This document shows positions 24,201-35,689 of a stretch of 64,000 nucleotides of DNA, piece after piece; position 1 is the stretch's first letter; each line of letters opens with the position of its first letter. Where the stretch lies: positions 3,784,501 to 3,848,500 of the forward strand of contig JARWIR010000005.1 of NCBI GenBank assembly GCA_029959085.1, in the 5' to 3' direction. The DNA is from Nemophila menziesii (Eukaryota > Streptophyta > Magnoliopsida > Boraginales > Hydrophyllaceae). The position numbers were made by a program, and so were the translations under genes. The notes below the pieces were generated by a model. That model saw only the letters and a list, made by a program, of their open reading frames with translations, did not search any database and was not told the origin of the DNA.

Positions 24201-25384
24201 TGTGGAGAATGGTCCGAGATAGATTGCCTACTGATAATAATTTATTTCGTCGGAAGATCATTGATAGCTGTGAGTGTCAGATTTGTGGTGCTATAATAGA
24301 AGACTTACCACACCTGTTTTTGAAGTGTAAAATTGCGAAAGCTGTTTGGAACAACTTGGGGCTGTGGAGAAGTAATTCTCAATACTCAGTAGGTTTTAAT
24401 TTGCAGCAGACAAATTTTGATTCCCCTGAACCGTATGTAGCAAATCTCCTGGACAGGGGGGGAGCAGGCCCACATGGACGAACTAGGACAGTAGCGCATG
24501 GGAGTGAGGAGCTGCTGTCAAATAGTTTAATAAATAGCCACCTTTTAGCTATGAATACAGCAGCTATTATGGACTCCGAAAATATGCAATATGGAGTCGA
24601 AGCTACTGGAGTGAATATGCAAAAGTGGATTGAAATAAATTTAAGCTCGAAGGACATGTATGGAAGCTTAGAATGGCCATTAGTATTTATTGCAGCGGTA
24701 AATACTATTTGGACTAGACGTAATGAAGCGGTCTTCGAGAATCCAGGTACAAATCCTACCTTAGTTGGCTTAAAACGTGAAATATTAAGGGTGGCGAGCG
24801 GTTTTGTATCCGCGTTTGGTAAGGAATGCGATGGAGGTATCATTAGAGGGGCGAAAAGTGAATTAGTTAGGTGGGTGAAGCCCATAAATAAGCTAAAATT
24901 GAATGTGGATGGAAGCTATGATCCAGTGAAGGAAAAAGCGGGTATAGGAGGAATTTTGCGCGATGAGGAGGGTTCTTTCATCGCTGGTTTTGTAGGTCCA
25001 TGTATTTTGGACTCCCCGGCCGTTTCAGAAACTTTAGCCTTACACTATGGGTTGAAATGGGCAATGAATCGAGGTATCACGGAATTATATGTTGAGACTG
25101 ACTCTAGAGAACTTCACGCGCTAGTGAAGGGCGGTGGTGGTTCTACGAGTTGGAATTGCCATATAGGACGTGAGTGCAGACAGATTTTAATGGATCGGCC
25201 AGGGTTTGAAATACAGTGCATATATCGAGAAGCAAACACGTGCGCGGACAAGCTAGCTAAAAGCGGAGCAGAGATGAATGGGGAACCTCGTATATTGATG
25301 GATCCTCCGGATTATTTATGGAGCTATATTACTAGCGATAGGAGTGGCTGTAGCTGGCCTAGACTAGTTGTAGACCCTCGGTGA
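21203..25384 (+). CDS. LINE ORF2: endonuclease, reverse transcriptase, RNase H
   Basis: 1393 residues from the first ATG; an upstream in-frame TTG at 21,188 is unlikely to be used. An APE-type endonuclease comes first (about residues 20-250: VWNCHGA, VAGDFNQI, HSDHLPI). The reverse transcriptase follows (about 450-760), with KAPGPDGMSAAF, RGIRQGDPLSPYIF and FADD at 703-706. A zf-RVT knuckle (CQICG..EDLPHLFLKC) lies near 1025-1045. A C-terminal RNase H domain starts near 1230, with NVDGS, SETLAL, ETDSRELHALV and CADKLA supplying the D-E-D-D residues. All catalytic motifs look intact. A linker of about 90 residues between the knuckle and RNase H is low in similarity to the other copies. It nicks the target and copies element RNA onto it. 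Confidence 0.93.
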   Translation: MNCTQDNAETNWGRSNQPLNILVWNCHGAANQNFRRIVRDMMANYKVWLTVIVEPRISGANADRVINSLQKDNSVRVDSECYKGGIWLIWDNSDISVRVISAGKQVINVEVSQKGCRTWIFSAIYASPRQKERVDLWNALYQAFHTLTIPWLVAGDFNQIGKEEDKRGGVDGVTRRIELFEEWRESCSLVDLGFEGPRFTWCDSWNTGQRILKRLDRAYGNSEWVDLFPRARVTHLARMHSDHLPILIQISPEQRQKAYTRPFRFETSWCLHKGFQGFVQEKWEGDEIGVGLGVKEIQKHIQRWKFESFGNIHKRKRLLIARIGGIQKSLQVSYNSSLRLLGNRLMNEYESVLKQEEVMCFQNSRDTWIKDGDRNTRYYHLSRIIRKKKAKCVRLLNDNNEWVEEDGSLKTLVRDYFVLLYKAPDDKVGIFSLPKVEFIGEEVFKELSIPFSKEEIRNAVFQSNPMKAPGPDGMSAAFYQKCWETVASSVEGMFQKALDTGHLPPNLNGTLIHLIPKVADPDRVSLLRPISLINSPCKFIMKAMVNRLRPILAEKIGPYQSSFLPGRSTTDNIVLVKEVDHRMRHIKGQKGIMAVKIDLAKAYDKIRWEFIEDTIRSFGFPPNWISIIMTSMAENEMTVLWNGEPLPAFKPYRGIRQGDPLSPYIFILCMERLSILIQELCDNGSWKPIMMERGGPKLSHLFFADDLILFCEASLSQVNLIHETLDVFCHEAGQTLSAEKSLIYFSKNVPMDLQVELAGISEFCLSDTFGNYLGAPIHSGRLPKGFYKRIMEKMRGKLAGWKAKSLSLAGRITLAQSVLSAIPTYQMQIMKLPLYVCDEIDRIVRNFVWGSSDEKRKIHWVAWDQLCKSKLNGGLGFRGARNFNLALLAKLGWRLLKDHKVAWVQIMKSKYFKEGIFQKLKKVTDSSICGAVLTGINVLREGIIEVEVGGDVNYKWKHECSGNFSVKSAFKKIADEVPGLPFRWERIWKAKCSQKARVLLWRMVRDRLPTDNNLFRRKIIDSCECQICGAIIEDLPHLFLKCKIAKAVWNNLGLWRSNSQYSVGFNLQQTNFDSPEPYVANLLDRGGAGPHGRTRTVAHGSEELLSNSLINSHLLAMNTAAIMDSENMQYGVEATGVNMQKWIEINLSSKDMYGSLEWPLVFIAAVNTIWTRRNEAVFENPGTNPTLVGLKREILRVASGFVSAFGKECDGGIIRGAKSELVRWVKPINKLKLNVDGSYDPVKEKAGIGGILRDEEGSFIAGFVGPCILDSPAVSETLALHYGLKWAMNRGITELYVETDSRELHALVKGGGGSTSWNCHIGRECRQILMDRPGFEIQCIYREANTCADKLAKSGAEMNGEPRILMDPPDYLWSYITSDRSGCSWPRLVVDPR

Positions 25385-25458
25385 GGGATTAGTTGATTTG
25401 TTAGTCAACTTCGGCTTTAAAGCCTCAGATGTATGCAAAAAAAAAAGAAAACGTATTT

Positions 25459-27300
25459 AGAAAATAAGTTAATTCAGTTTATGCATAATTTAACTCATAA
25501 ATCATATTAATTCCAAAACCAAATTTTCCTAGTAAACAGAATTACTTGGCAGGAAGAATAGTAATTTTTTTTTTTTTTGTTCAAAGAGAAGAATAGTAAA
25601 TAAGTATAGCAAAGGGTTGATAAATTGGACCGGCTGAAGATCCATAATTTATCCAAGTCCACCAAGTCCAAGGAATGACCCATTTTATATAAGATTTGCC
25701 TCTTGGGTAGACCAAGAAATTTACCCATTTTACATAGATTTGCCTCTTGGGTCAGCCGGTTATTTGTTTAAGTTGGTTTATTAAGACACTAAATTATTAA
25801 AACTATTTGTTATTCAGACTAGTTTAAATCTGGATAGCTCTTAACTGGTTTGTTTTATTAAAATTTAAAATTAAATGTGATTCATTCAGACTCTACCTCT
25901 TAATAAAATAAATTATATTCAGCTGTTATTCAGCATTCAATATTTATCATTTAAAAAAATCAAACAACATCTAAACTCGGTTTCGTATATTATGAACTGC
26001 GATGTTAATACAAAGTGAAATGTAATAAATTAAAGGAGAAAAATAAAAATAAAGATATATAGAGAGTTATTATATTCTAATAACTAGTACTCCAATATTA
26101 TAATAAAATAAATATCATTTTTATAAAAAAACGAGTGATTTTTTTCTTAACATATTTACAAGTCACGAATAAGAAAATAAACCTTAGCTTTTTAAATATT
26201 TATTATTAATCAGCGGCGAATCTAGAATAACGAAAGTAAACTTAATATATAAGATTGTTGAGCGATAATGAGTTAATTTTTTGAAAAAGAAAAAGACTTT
26301 GTGGGTATTTATGAAATTAGAAAAGAAATTTTTGAGTATCCGTACTATAAAATATGACTTTTAGATACCTAACTTTTTTTTTTATTCAATCATTGGTGAT
26401 TTCCGTTATCTCACAACATTACCTATAATTTTAATTAAAGTAGAGACGGAGTAAAAAAAAAATCAAAGTAGAGACTGCTTTTTTGACAAAATAGAAAGAA
26501 GAAAGAGACTACTTTCTAAAGTTCGGCAACTTTTTAAAAAAGTGAGAGTAAAAAGCAATAAAGCAATCAAGGAATTGGGAAAGTATGCAAACAATAAGAC
26601 TAAAGAGCCATATTTGACACAAATAATAATAATAATAATATATACAATTCAACAATTATAATATCCAAAATATTATTTTATTATCGTACATAATATAATT
26701 ATAATAAATTGGAAAAAGTAAATAATTTATTTATAATTAAATCAGATTACACTTTAAATAATATCTAAATATAATAATTCCAAATAATAGATAAAATTGA
26801 TCATTTAAAGTATGTGATATATATTAATGATATATTGTCAATTAATTTTTTTTGATAAAGTTTTTATAATCAAACAAACTACTATATACCTACTATAGCT
26901 AAAATAAAAGAAATTGTGTATTTTTTTACACAAAAATTTCTAATGTATCTCTATACGAGAAAATTTGGATAGAAAACTCATCAGATATTACTTATCAATT
27001 TGATGCATGCCGTTTAATTTATTTAGCAAAACAATTTGTTATAAAATTTGAAAATCAATTTAAAGGAATGACAATTAATTTACCCATAACAGGAAAATAT
27101 ATATAATCAATCAATTTCCATTTCATTGAAAAAGATGTAGTAACTATGTACTTTTTCTTTTTCTTTTTTCAATATAAAATGGTAATTACATTGTCCCAGA
27201 AAAAAAAAAGTAGAATATAGTAATTATTATACATCTATTATTCTTAAAAAAAAAAAAGGAAAGAAAAGGTGTACAATATGCTGACTCGGATTAAAGACTA
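25459..27300. other. Intergenic, very AT-rich, no gene seen
   Basis: Holds long A/T runs, a GTTTTTAATTA-rich stretch and a short (AAT)n tract near 26,625-26,640. A direct repeat (TTTGCCTCTTGGGTAGACC-like) is found at 25,695 and 25,740. The last 300 bases probably include the promoter and leader of the Dof gene. Confidence 0.5.
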
Positions 27301-27501
27301 AAAGAGAATCCTAAAGAGAAGAAGCAAAAAGCCACATAGAACTTGTGGCTAAGAATTGCTGCTCTTGCTTACGTGGCTTGCCTAGCTGGGTTTAACACCA
27401 TCTTACTCCAAACCCCCCAAACCAAAAACGACACACACAAAGAACTGTGTCAGATCCGAAATTCATACGCAGGTATCAATTTTGAAGTAACTTTTATTAT
27501 C

Positions 27502-29175
27502 ATGGAAAATTTAGTGAGGAAAAAAATGTCTGAATCAAAAGATCCAAAGATAAAGCTATTTGGTCAGACTATCCAGTTACCCGAGAATCCTCCTCCACCA
27601 TCTACGGCGGTAGATGGTGGTGGTTCTGATGCTATTTCTGATCATAGTACAGCTCAAGATCTTCCTTGCTCCACAAATTCCTCGCCTGAAGAGACCAGCT
27701 TAGGTAAAAGTTGTGAAGAGCTTGAATCAAAAAAGGTACGATTTTGATTAGTTATTCATGTTTTTGAATATAACCCATTATTTGTAATACTATTTGGATC
27801 AATGGGTCGATCTCAGTTTTGAATTTGGATAAGTTGACTTTTTTTTACTGTACTAGTGTGTAATTAGTAATTAGGGTTCTAGGAAAATCGAGAGTTTATT
27901 GGGTCATATCACCATATATATAGGAGTAGATGTACCCTACCTAAAGTTATATTGAGCACCCAAAATTGATTTCGTACGAGTTTTATTAGCCATTTTTTGT
28001 CAGATGTATGCATAAAAATAGGAAATGTAAATAAAATGAAATTGGATAAGCTCATTTCTTGCTTTTCTCGGGTAAGATTGAAATAAGCTCATTTCCTAAT
28101 TACTAAAAGGATTTAGCAATCAGACTAGAGGAGTTGTAGATAAATAACATATTTAGTTCCTTATCTGATGTACTATTTATCAAATATGCAGGAGATTTTA
28201 AACCAAACACTAAGTAAAGACAAAACAAAACAAGAATCCGAACTGGCGAAAAAACCCGAAGAACAATGTGAAGGTGAAAAAACGCTGAAAAAACCGGACA
28301 AAATAATCCCATGTCCAAGGTGTAATAGCATGGAGACAAAATTCTGTTATTTTAATAACTACAATGTAAGTCAACCTCGTCATTTCTGTAAAAAATGTCA
28401 ACGTTATTGGACAGCTGGCGGAACCATGCGGAACGTTCCGGTAGGTGCAGGTCGTAGAAAAAACAAGAATATTCCGATTACTCCTCAATACCGTCCTTTA
28501 TTAGTCACCGAAACTCTCCCAAATGGGACCCACCGTTGTATACCAAACAATAATGGAAACGTTTTAACATTCGGCGAAGAAGTTGATCAAGATCAAGATC
28601 AATCGAGTGGATCTTCAGTTACGGCAGTTAATTCAGTTGAGGAAGTTAAAGTTGACCCAGTGGTCCCACACTATCCGAATTTTCCTCCTTGTTTTAATAA
28701 CGGGCCTTGGGCTTATCCTGTACCGGTTATGCCACCTGGTTTTTACCCTATTCCGTTTTACGCACCACCACCTCCACCACCTTATTGGGGTTGTAATCTC
28801 GCCGGAGCATGGAATATTAATCCGTGGAATATTCCTTCTAAAAGTCCTGTTTCGCCTATACTAGGAAAGCGTTCAAGGGACGATGAGGGCGGGCCCGGGC
28901 CAGGGCCCGAGCCCAAGCCCGAGAAGAGTATTTGGGTACCGAAGACTTTAAGAATTGATGATCCGGGAGAAGCAGCGAGAAGCTCTATATGGGAAACGTT
29001 AGGGATAAAATACGATAAAGGAGGGGACCCTGTGGGTCGAGGGAATAGTTTATTTAAGCCGTTTAGATCGAAGAAAGACGAAACTACCCCTACTTCAGAG
29101 ACTACTTCATCTTCGGTGTTACAAGCTAACCCTGCGGCTTTATCTCGGTCGTTGAATTTTCAGGAAAATGCGTAA
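27502..29175 (+). CDS. CDF: Cycling Dof factor (CDF), two exons
   Basis: Transcription factor of the CDF group, which represses CONSTANS/FT-type flowering genes and is removed by FKF1-GIGANTEA (family knowledge). Exon 1 is 27,502-27,735 and exon 2 is 28,192-29,175 (donor AAG/GTACGA, acceptor GCAG/GAG), giving 405 residues. The family-typical start would be the second Met (27,526), which opens [16 protein letters not shown], the N-terminal CDF motif. The Dof finger has Cys119, 122, 144 and 147 with C-x2-C-x21-C-x2-C spacing and is followed by [21 protein letters not shown]-terminal CDF motifs are kept: [12 protein letters not shown] and [10 protein letters not shown] (about 325-352), LFKPF (about 363) and ALSRSLNFQ at the end. 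A Pro-rich segment lies between. All domains are intact. Confidence 0.93.
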
Positions 29176-30487
29176 GATGAAAATAGTTGTTACTGTTGGT
29201 GTTTTGAGTTAAGGAGATGCGTTTTTTTTTTTTTTTTTTAAACTAATAATTTAGGTTTTTGTATATAAATATGAATTTGATCTTGGATTTTGGAGTTTAA
29301 GAGCAAGTTTATGTAATCAGATGATAGTTTTTTGGGAATAATATGAAAAAGACAATTTTTCATTTTTGGTTTCTAATTGGGTTTGATATTAGTATCTATC
29401 TTAGCATTGCTGTAAAGGTTCGTTTTTTTCTTAAAAAGATAAAATAAAATTTTATACCATCAATTTTGATCCTTCAAGATTGAGTTTGGATTTGTCAGCT
29501 TTTCTTGTTAGCTAAATTTTGGCAAATTGCTGGATTTTGGAAAGTTGAGCTCATAGTCATATAGGATTGCATAAACACAAGCGTAGCTTTTGTACTTGTG
29601 TCAAATGAAAAATCAGACATTTGCTATATATATCATGTCAGTCTGACTAACGGGTGGTTTGGTCCTGTTTGTACTGATTTTGTAAGCTAATGGTCCGATT
29701 CCCATAGTCCGTAAATAAAAACCGAACCTATAAAGGAAACTGGATTTTATTGTTCCGATTCGCCCCGTGCTCCGAACCGGTTTAGCTCCGTAGTCTAGGT
29801 TTGGTCCGATGAAACCGTCTCTCTTTCTCTTTTATCTTTATTGGGATGAGTTTAAAAGGAAAATTGAGGATTTTTTAAAATAATTTGTGGGTTAAAAATG
29901 ATTATTTTGAAAGAATTTATTTGTATTTTATTGGTAAAGAAGTTTGGACATTATATTGAAGTTTGGATTTAGTTAAAAAGTTAAGTGATAAAAAAAATTA
30001 TATTATTACGAAATAACGAACTAAACTGACTAGATAAGTAACTAAATTATTGTAAATCCTACTACACTAATTGGGTGACATTTGGGTGGTATGAATTTGG
30101 GTGGTATATATCATTACTCTTGAAAGAATACAATTCTAACGAATCAGTTAATACAAGAATAGAAATAGCATTGACCGTTATATAGGAATTCATGAGTCCA
30201 AGAATTAAGACTAACAAGTGCTTCATTATCCAAAATGGATTAACCGCTTAGAATAACAGAACAGATTAGATTACATAATTGAACCAAAGTTTCATCAGAA
30301 CGTTTATTAGGATCAGATATATCTAGAACAACAATATAACACAAATCATTTTTGTGTTGTGGTCTTTTATACATATGCAAATCCCCGTACTTCAGTAACA
30401 AATAAAAGTAACAAATCGAAATAATAGATTCTAGATTTATCTCATATATCAAACTATTTTGAAGAAAAAATATTTTTAAAGTCAATC
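29176..30487. other. Intergenic; CDF 3' end and decayed repeats
   Basis: Begins with the CDF 3' untranslated region. At 29,650-29,830 a GC-richer stretch rich in GGTCCGATT/CCGAACC motifs resembles worn plant MITE sequence but has no clear ends. No gene was found. Confidence 0.5.
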
Positions 30488-30495
30488 TTTATTGG

Positions 30496-31042
30496 TAGGG
30501 CTGCAAACGAACCAAGCCACTCGAGCTCGGCTCGGTGAAAAGCTCGTTCGAGATCAGCTCGAATATAAACAAGCTCAAACTCAAGCTTCATTTTAAGCTC
30601 GATAAATAAACGAGCCTGCTCGAGTTCGGCTCGTGAGCTCGTTTAAAATTATGAATTATAAATTAATATATTATTTACTTATAAATATACTATAAAACCT
30701 TCAATATTAAATTAGATATTTTTAATTTATTTAGACATTTATTTTTATATTGATGTTATGTTTCATATTTTCATGTTATACACTCCATCAAATACCAAAT
30801 ATTTATGAAAATCTCATTTCAACCATAAAAAACAACTAAAAAAAGATGGTTCTATAAGTTAAATAAACAAGTTATAACATTTCCGATTTGGATCATTGGA
30901 AGCTCGGGCTCGACTCATTTAAATTTGAGCTCGGCTCGGCCCGACTTGTTTAATTTTGAACTCGGCTCGGCTCGGCTCGAAAAATTAAACAACAAGCCTG
31001 TACATCTAGTATTCGGCTCGGCTCGACTCGTTTGCAATCCTA
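30496..31042. mobile_element. hAT-type MITE rich in GGCTCG repeats
   Basis: 547 bases starting TAGGGCTGCAAACGA and ending TCGTTTGCAATCCTA; the reverse complement of the end, TAGGATTGCAAACGA, matches the start. The flanking 8-mers TTTATTGG (30,488) and TTTATTGA (31,043) are a target duplication with one mismatch. Both subterminal regions carry many CTCGGCTCGG copies in opposite orientations. No coding capacity. Confidence 0.85.
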
Positions 31043-31050
31043 TTTATTGA

Positions 31051-31790
31051 AATTGCTACTTTAGATTCAAATCAATCATATCTTGTAAATTAGTTATTTT
31101 TTTCGATGGACCTTTCTTTTATGTTCCTTAATGAACAAGAGATGGATTTCTTAATAGTGATAACTAGTCAACTTCTGTCTTATTTTTCCACTTATTTGTT
31201 TTGTGCTTTGACTATCACCATATTTTTCTTTCAACTATTCGATTTCTAACTATGGATAATTAGTGAAATTATATTGAAATATTGAATTTTTTAATATAAA
31301 AGGAATTATTTGTCTCAAAATCTGAATAATATTCATTCTTTTTTATTTCTTGAAAGCAGTTCTTTTGATTCATCGATAGGAGACACTTGTTTCGAATTGT
31401 CCAACTGAGATATTTGGAAACATTGTTTTAATTATTTCTTCTTTCGAATTTGAAATGGATTCTTAGTTAATTTTTATACCTAATTTAATTATTACAATTA
31501 AAACTAAACTAACTAAAAATAATTATTACATTTGATACGAATTTAATTAACATTTGCTGACTGTGTATGGAATTTAGGCGGCCTACGTACCTTTCTATAG
31601 GTAGGTTGTATACATACCTATAAAGGATCATGGCACCACGTAATTCTCTAAATAGACTTAACATAAGTGATAGTATGATCATATTAAAATAAGTACTAAA
31701 TTGAAAGATAAGAGTTTAGATTATTGCTCATCATTTGTCTTCATCGGGTTTGTATGAGGGAGAGGAAGAGGTCGAAGGTTCTCCTTCACC
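31051..31790. other. Intergenic, AT-rich, no gene seen
   Basis: AT-rich DNA without recognisable coding or repeat structure. The right part grades into the 3' end of the hAT transposase remnant. Confidence 0.4.
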
Positions 31791-32741
31791 ATTGTTCGAA
31801 CTCGAAAGATTGAAACACACATCCTCGTCAAATAACAAGTCTAGTTGATCAAATGATCATCAGTATGATCATCCGCCTAAAGCCAATCTTGTAACTGGAC
31901 CACCCGCTCCAACGTTGTCCCAATTATGCTCATTCTTTGATCGGTTAACTGTTCCTTTCCTTCGCTAAAAGTCGATTCAAATGGAGCGAAGGAGACGGGA
32001 ATCGTTAGCAAGTCATGTGCCATGTGGGACAAGACGAAACCGCTAACATACTATCTCCACCACCCAAGTATATCAAAATCGCTGGTGTGTGGTTCCATAT
32101 CGGAGTTTAGGTAGTAATCGAGGTCATTCCAAATTCCTTGGTCAAACTGGGATCTTGAAGCGATGTTATCGTGCACCATTTGACCGACTCTCCATCTTTG
32201 CATACTTGCCCCTGGAACGAGGGGATGACTGGGATGGATATGCCATTTTGGCATAATTTAGTAACTTAAATTTTATATAATTCATACACTATTGTGGTTA
32301 GCCTATTCATGTAAGCATCTGTGTCACTATTGGGGTAACCGGTTAAGACATGCAAATTAGAGATAAATTTTTCATTGAACTTCATCTTATATCAGGGATA
32401 CAAGACACTACTAGCAACAAACACTATAGGGAAAGGCTCGTAATATTTCAAGAATTTTGTCATTATGCGATTTATTACTATTTCTAGTTGTTTGGTTACA
32501 TATTTTCCCATATACACACCTATATCACAGACTTTCTCTAACACTAGATGACTTGTTGGATTGCATATGGCCGTAACATAGCAGTGATATAATAAAAGGT
32601 TCTATGAAGGCGACTAGTTCGCTAATGTCATCTCAATAACCAAAATTAATGAAATTATCACTAAAGTGTTCATTATTAATGATAGCAATTATGTCCTTAA
32701 ACTCTAAAACTCTTTGCAACATTAAGTAAGTTGAGTTCCAT
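31790..32741 (-). pseudogene. hAT transposase, C-terminal part (broken)
   Basis: Minus-strand reading gives, from 32,741 downward: WNSTYLMLQRVLEFKDIIA, KYYEPFPIVFVASSVLYP followed by YKMKFNEKF, LDYYLNSDMEPHTSDFDILGWW and a degenerate MAHDLLTIPVS...STFS...DWL. These are the ordered landmarks of plant RICESLEEPER/Ac-like hAT transposases, including the C-terminal dimerisation region. Several frameshifts and stops break it. The upstream half lies beyond 33,677, separated by a LINE insertion. Confidence 0.82.
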
Positions 32742-33676
32742 ATGATGGAGGTAATACTTTACTTTTTTTGGATCAATGGATTAATGGAAATAATGTGCAG
32801 GTATCCTTGAATAAAGAATTACAGCTCAGTGAAATTTGGACTTGGAAAACAGTTCGTAGTTGCTTTGTGAGGAGAATATGGCACTTCCCTAGTACTTTAC
32901 ATGGTTTGAGTGAGATTATGTCTGCTCAACTCAATTTAGGTAAGGATAAATTGATCTGGAGTGCTAGTGTGAAGAATAAATTCTCTTTCAAGAAAACATT
33001 AGATCAAATTAGAGAAAGTGGACAGATATTAGAATGGACCAGGATAGTATGGTGCAAAAGAAATGTTCCCAAATGAAGCTTTTGCACATGGTTAGCTTGT
33101 CTTGATAGGCTGATGGGTGAATGGGATGGTCAAAATAATACACTATGTGAGTTTGTGTCATGGTGCAGTAGAGGATATGGACCATCTCTTTATTTTATGT
33201 CCCTTCTAAAACGTGTTATCAGAAGATGCTTCAACAACTGTGAGCTAAACATGCCCAATATACAAGATCGGGAGAGTTTGATTGTACATATCCTTGATAA
33301 AGTTGAGGATAGGTTTATGGAAACTATTATTTCTGGTTGGTTTACTGCTTACATATACTTTGTTTGGAGTAACATAAATTCTTTCATGTATGATGGAAAG
33401 CGATTCAATGAAGATCAAGTTATGGGCAGTATACAATTTCTTTTAAAGGACAAATTGTCTAACTGTAACAGGTTTAAAGAGAGGACTAACCAGGCTAGGA
33501 TTGCACAAAAGTGGCATTTGTGCAATATATTCAGGGATTAGAGTCTTTTCTTTGCTTTGTTTGTTTAAATAGTTGTAATGCTTGGTTTGTAATAGTTTAG
33601 TTGTAATGAGCCGTGTGTCTCATTTGCTTAAAATGTTAAACTATGGTTGAGCTTAATAATTTATTATAAAAAAAAA
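32742..33676 (+). mobile_element. 5'-truncated LINE inserted in the hAT transposase
   Basis: Two open stretches (32,768-33,076 and 33,113-33,541) encode DKLIWSASVKNKFSFKKTL, WCKRNVPK.SFCTWLACLDRL and AYIYFVWSNINSFMYDG, the zf-RVT region of a LINE ORF2 interrupted by a stop. A 3' tail and an A-run at 33,668-33,676 follow. The flanks TTGAGTTCCAT (32,731) and TTGAGTCCCAT (33,677) form an 11-base target duplication with one mismatch. The LINE belongs to a different family from the intact one at 19 kb. Confidence 0.78.
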
Positions 33677-34650
33677 TTGAGTCCCATCTAGCGGGGCAAA
33701 CTAGTTTTAAGCGGTTGTACTTAAACCCTTAAGATTCGCGTTTATTTTTGAAAGATCAGATTAGTGTCGAAGTATTTCATATATTTGATGAAACTTTCCT
33801 AATTTTGTAAACAATATTGGGTCCATACGCTATAACACCTAAATGCCCCTCATCGTAACTCCCACACTCGCTACACGCTCACTAACTATCAAGTTAATTA
33901 AAGGTCAATTACATCTAATGTGGAATTGATCTTCATAATATATGGTCTTATTACTGAAATTTTGGCAAGGTCTGGGACAACTGCAACCATGTTTGAACCA
34001 TTATCAAATGTACAAGTAAACAAACAATTACTAATTTCATAAGCCATAGTATAAACAATTATTAAACCATTTATGTTATTGCTAATGGGATGCTCGGTCA
34101 CGATACATAAACAAATTATTTGTTTTGCATGATCCAGTTAGGTTCCATCCAAACATTTTGTTCTTTAGCTTTTTAATTTGTCTACTGACTAACTATAAGT
34201 TCTATATATAATGTTTTCATGATAACCAATAGGGTGGGCCTAGAAATTGGTTCGTAATAAGGGTTATGTGAGATTCTTATAAGCCGAGCTAGATGGGGCT
34301 AGATACGTGAATATATATAATTTACCATTTCCTTACGTGTTAGGTCTATATTTGGGACAAATTATTTACGGGGACGAGGTTAATTGTGATTTGGGTAAGG
34401 TTATTGGTACCTAACTTGTGGGTGTTCCTAATATGCTTTATGAATGTTCCCATAGATTTTCCACGGTAGAGAATACACTATACCACATAACTTACACTTA
34501 GCCTTACCAATAACGAAAATGTCCTTGATGAATTTTTGCTAAGCATCCGACCTGTTGATCGGGTCCTCGGTGTCAAAGTATAATCCATCGCTTCGGCTTT
34601 GGCGGTTTCATCTCGTTGCTCTGCTTTTACCTCTGCCTCCAAGTTGATAT
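33677..34650 (-). pseudogene. hAT transposase, N-terminal part with zf-BED remnant (broken)
   Basis: Reading the minus strand from 34,650: a BED-finger-like KCKLCGIVYSLPWKIYGN (about 34,440-34,530), then TEHPISNN and LFTCTFDNGSNM (34,101-33,898; compare the hAT DNASxN motif), and finally LVCPARWDS at 33,680-33,710. That last motif continues as WNSTYLML on the far side of the LINE. Stops and frameshifts are frequent. Together with the other half it covers a whole transposase, so an autonomous hAT element once sat here. Confidence 0.75.
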
Positions 34651-35680
34651 AACTAAAATTTATTTCCTGGTTGGTTGACCGATTGTGTTGATTGTGTTTT
34701 CAATGTAAGTCTCGTCATTATCTACCAAGCAAAATGAAAGTATTAGTCACTAAATTAATATGAATAACCAAGAACCCTAAAGAAAACACTAAACGTTCAA
34801 GAAAAAGTTAGCTTGGATTTTGGTGAAGGGCAACAGATATTTGATTGAATAGCAATGGCCATTTGTAATGATACCATTTCAACTTGTAATTGTGACAAAG
34901 TGTGATGTTATATATTTGTGGCACTGGGACCTACATTTTGTGTAACCCTTGTTTACCTTGACTACATCGACAACTTTCATAAGATTGAGACATTGATTAA
35001 AAAAATTAGAAGCTTCCCAAAACCTATACAAGCTAGAAAAATGGTATCATTTTATCTTTTGAACTTGATTTAGTTGAAAAAAAAAATTAACCTAGGAAAC
35101 TTAAAAATTTAAAACTAAAGAAATAAAAAAAAATCTTAAAATAAATAGTTCAACAAAAATCAGAATATTTTTTAAACTTTTCTTAAATTTTAATTAGTAA
35201 AAAAGTTTAAGAAATAGCCATCTTAAAGTTTAATTAGTAAGAAAAGATAAAAAATACTATACACTAAGTAGAAATGTTTTAAGGATTTTCTTGGTATCTT
35301 TGGCACCTTCTTGTAAGGAGACTAGAATTATCAACAAAAACCCTATTTCAATAATTGAGAAAAAGTTCACCAAATCCCGTTTTTATCATTTTCTTCACAC
35401 TATTCTCCTAAGCCAAATAATATGTTTACATTTTCTTCTAGCTCGTCGTAAGAAATTTTCGTATATCACGAGGACTGACTTTGGTTGTGAACAAATCTAA
35501 ATTAATAAGATTATTCAAACTAATATCCTAGACCAAGAATAAAATTATATTAAAAAAAAAAAAGACCGCCCTCAAAAGGAACAGGAAAAAGCATAGCCTA
35601 TAATAAGTATAAGAGAGTTATAATAAAATAAATAAGCATTTACAATAAAGGTAACTCCAATTTTTTAAAAAGTCTTCTTT
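34650..35680. other. Intergenic, AT-rich, no gene seen
   Basis: May include the 5' untranslated part and terminus of the hAT element; I could not find its inverted repeats. Otherwise AT-rich DNA with poly-A/T runs. Confidence 0.4.
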
Positions 35681-35689
35681 CGCTATAAT

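Larger units (their letters stand above)
19043..25446 (+). mobile_element. Full-length LINE (plant L1 clade with RNase H), 12-bp target duplication
   Basis: A complete non-LTR retrotransposon of about 6.4 kb: a short 5' leader, ORF1 (19,132-21,156), a 46-base gap, ORF2 (from ATG 21,203 to 25,384), a 60-base 3' tail and an A-tail. GAAAACGTATTT occurs just before it (19,031-19,042) and just after the A-tail (25,447-25,458), a perfect target duplication. Both ORFs are open, so it could be autonomous and is young. The 3' tail has two stem-loops: AGTTGA/TCAACT at 25,391-25,410 and the palindrome GGCTTTAAAGCC at 25,413-25,424. Confidence 0.93.

Noticed and set aside
27343..27501. Upstream extension of the CDF reading frame
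   Set aside because: No ATG at its start, and family members begin near MSESKDP; treated as leader.
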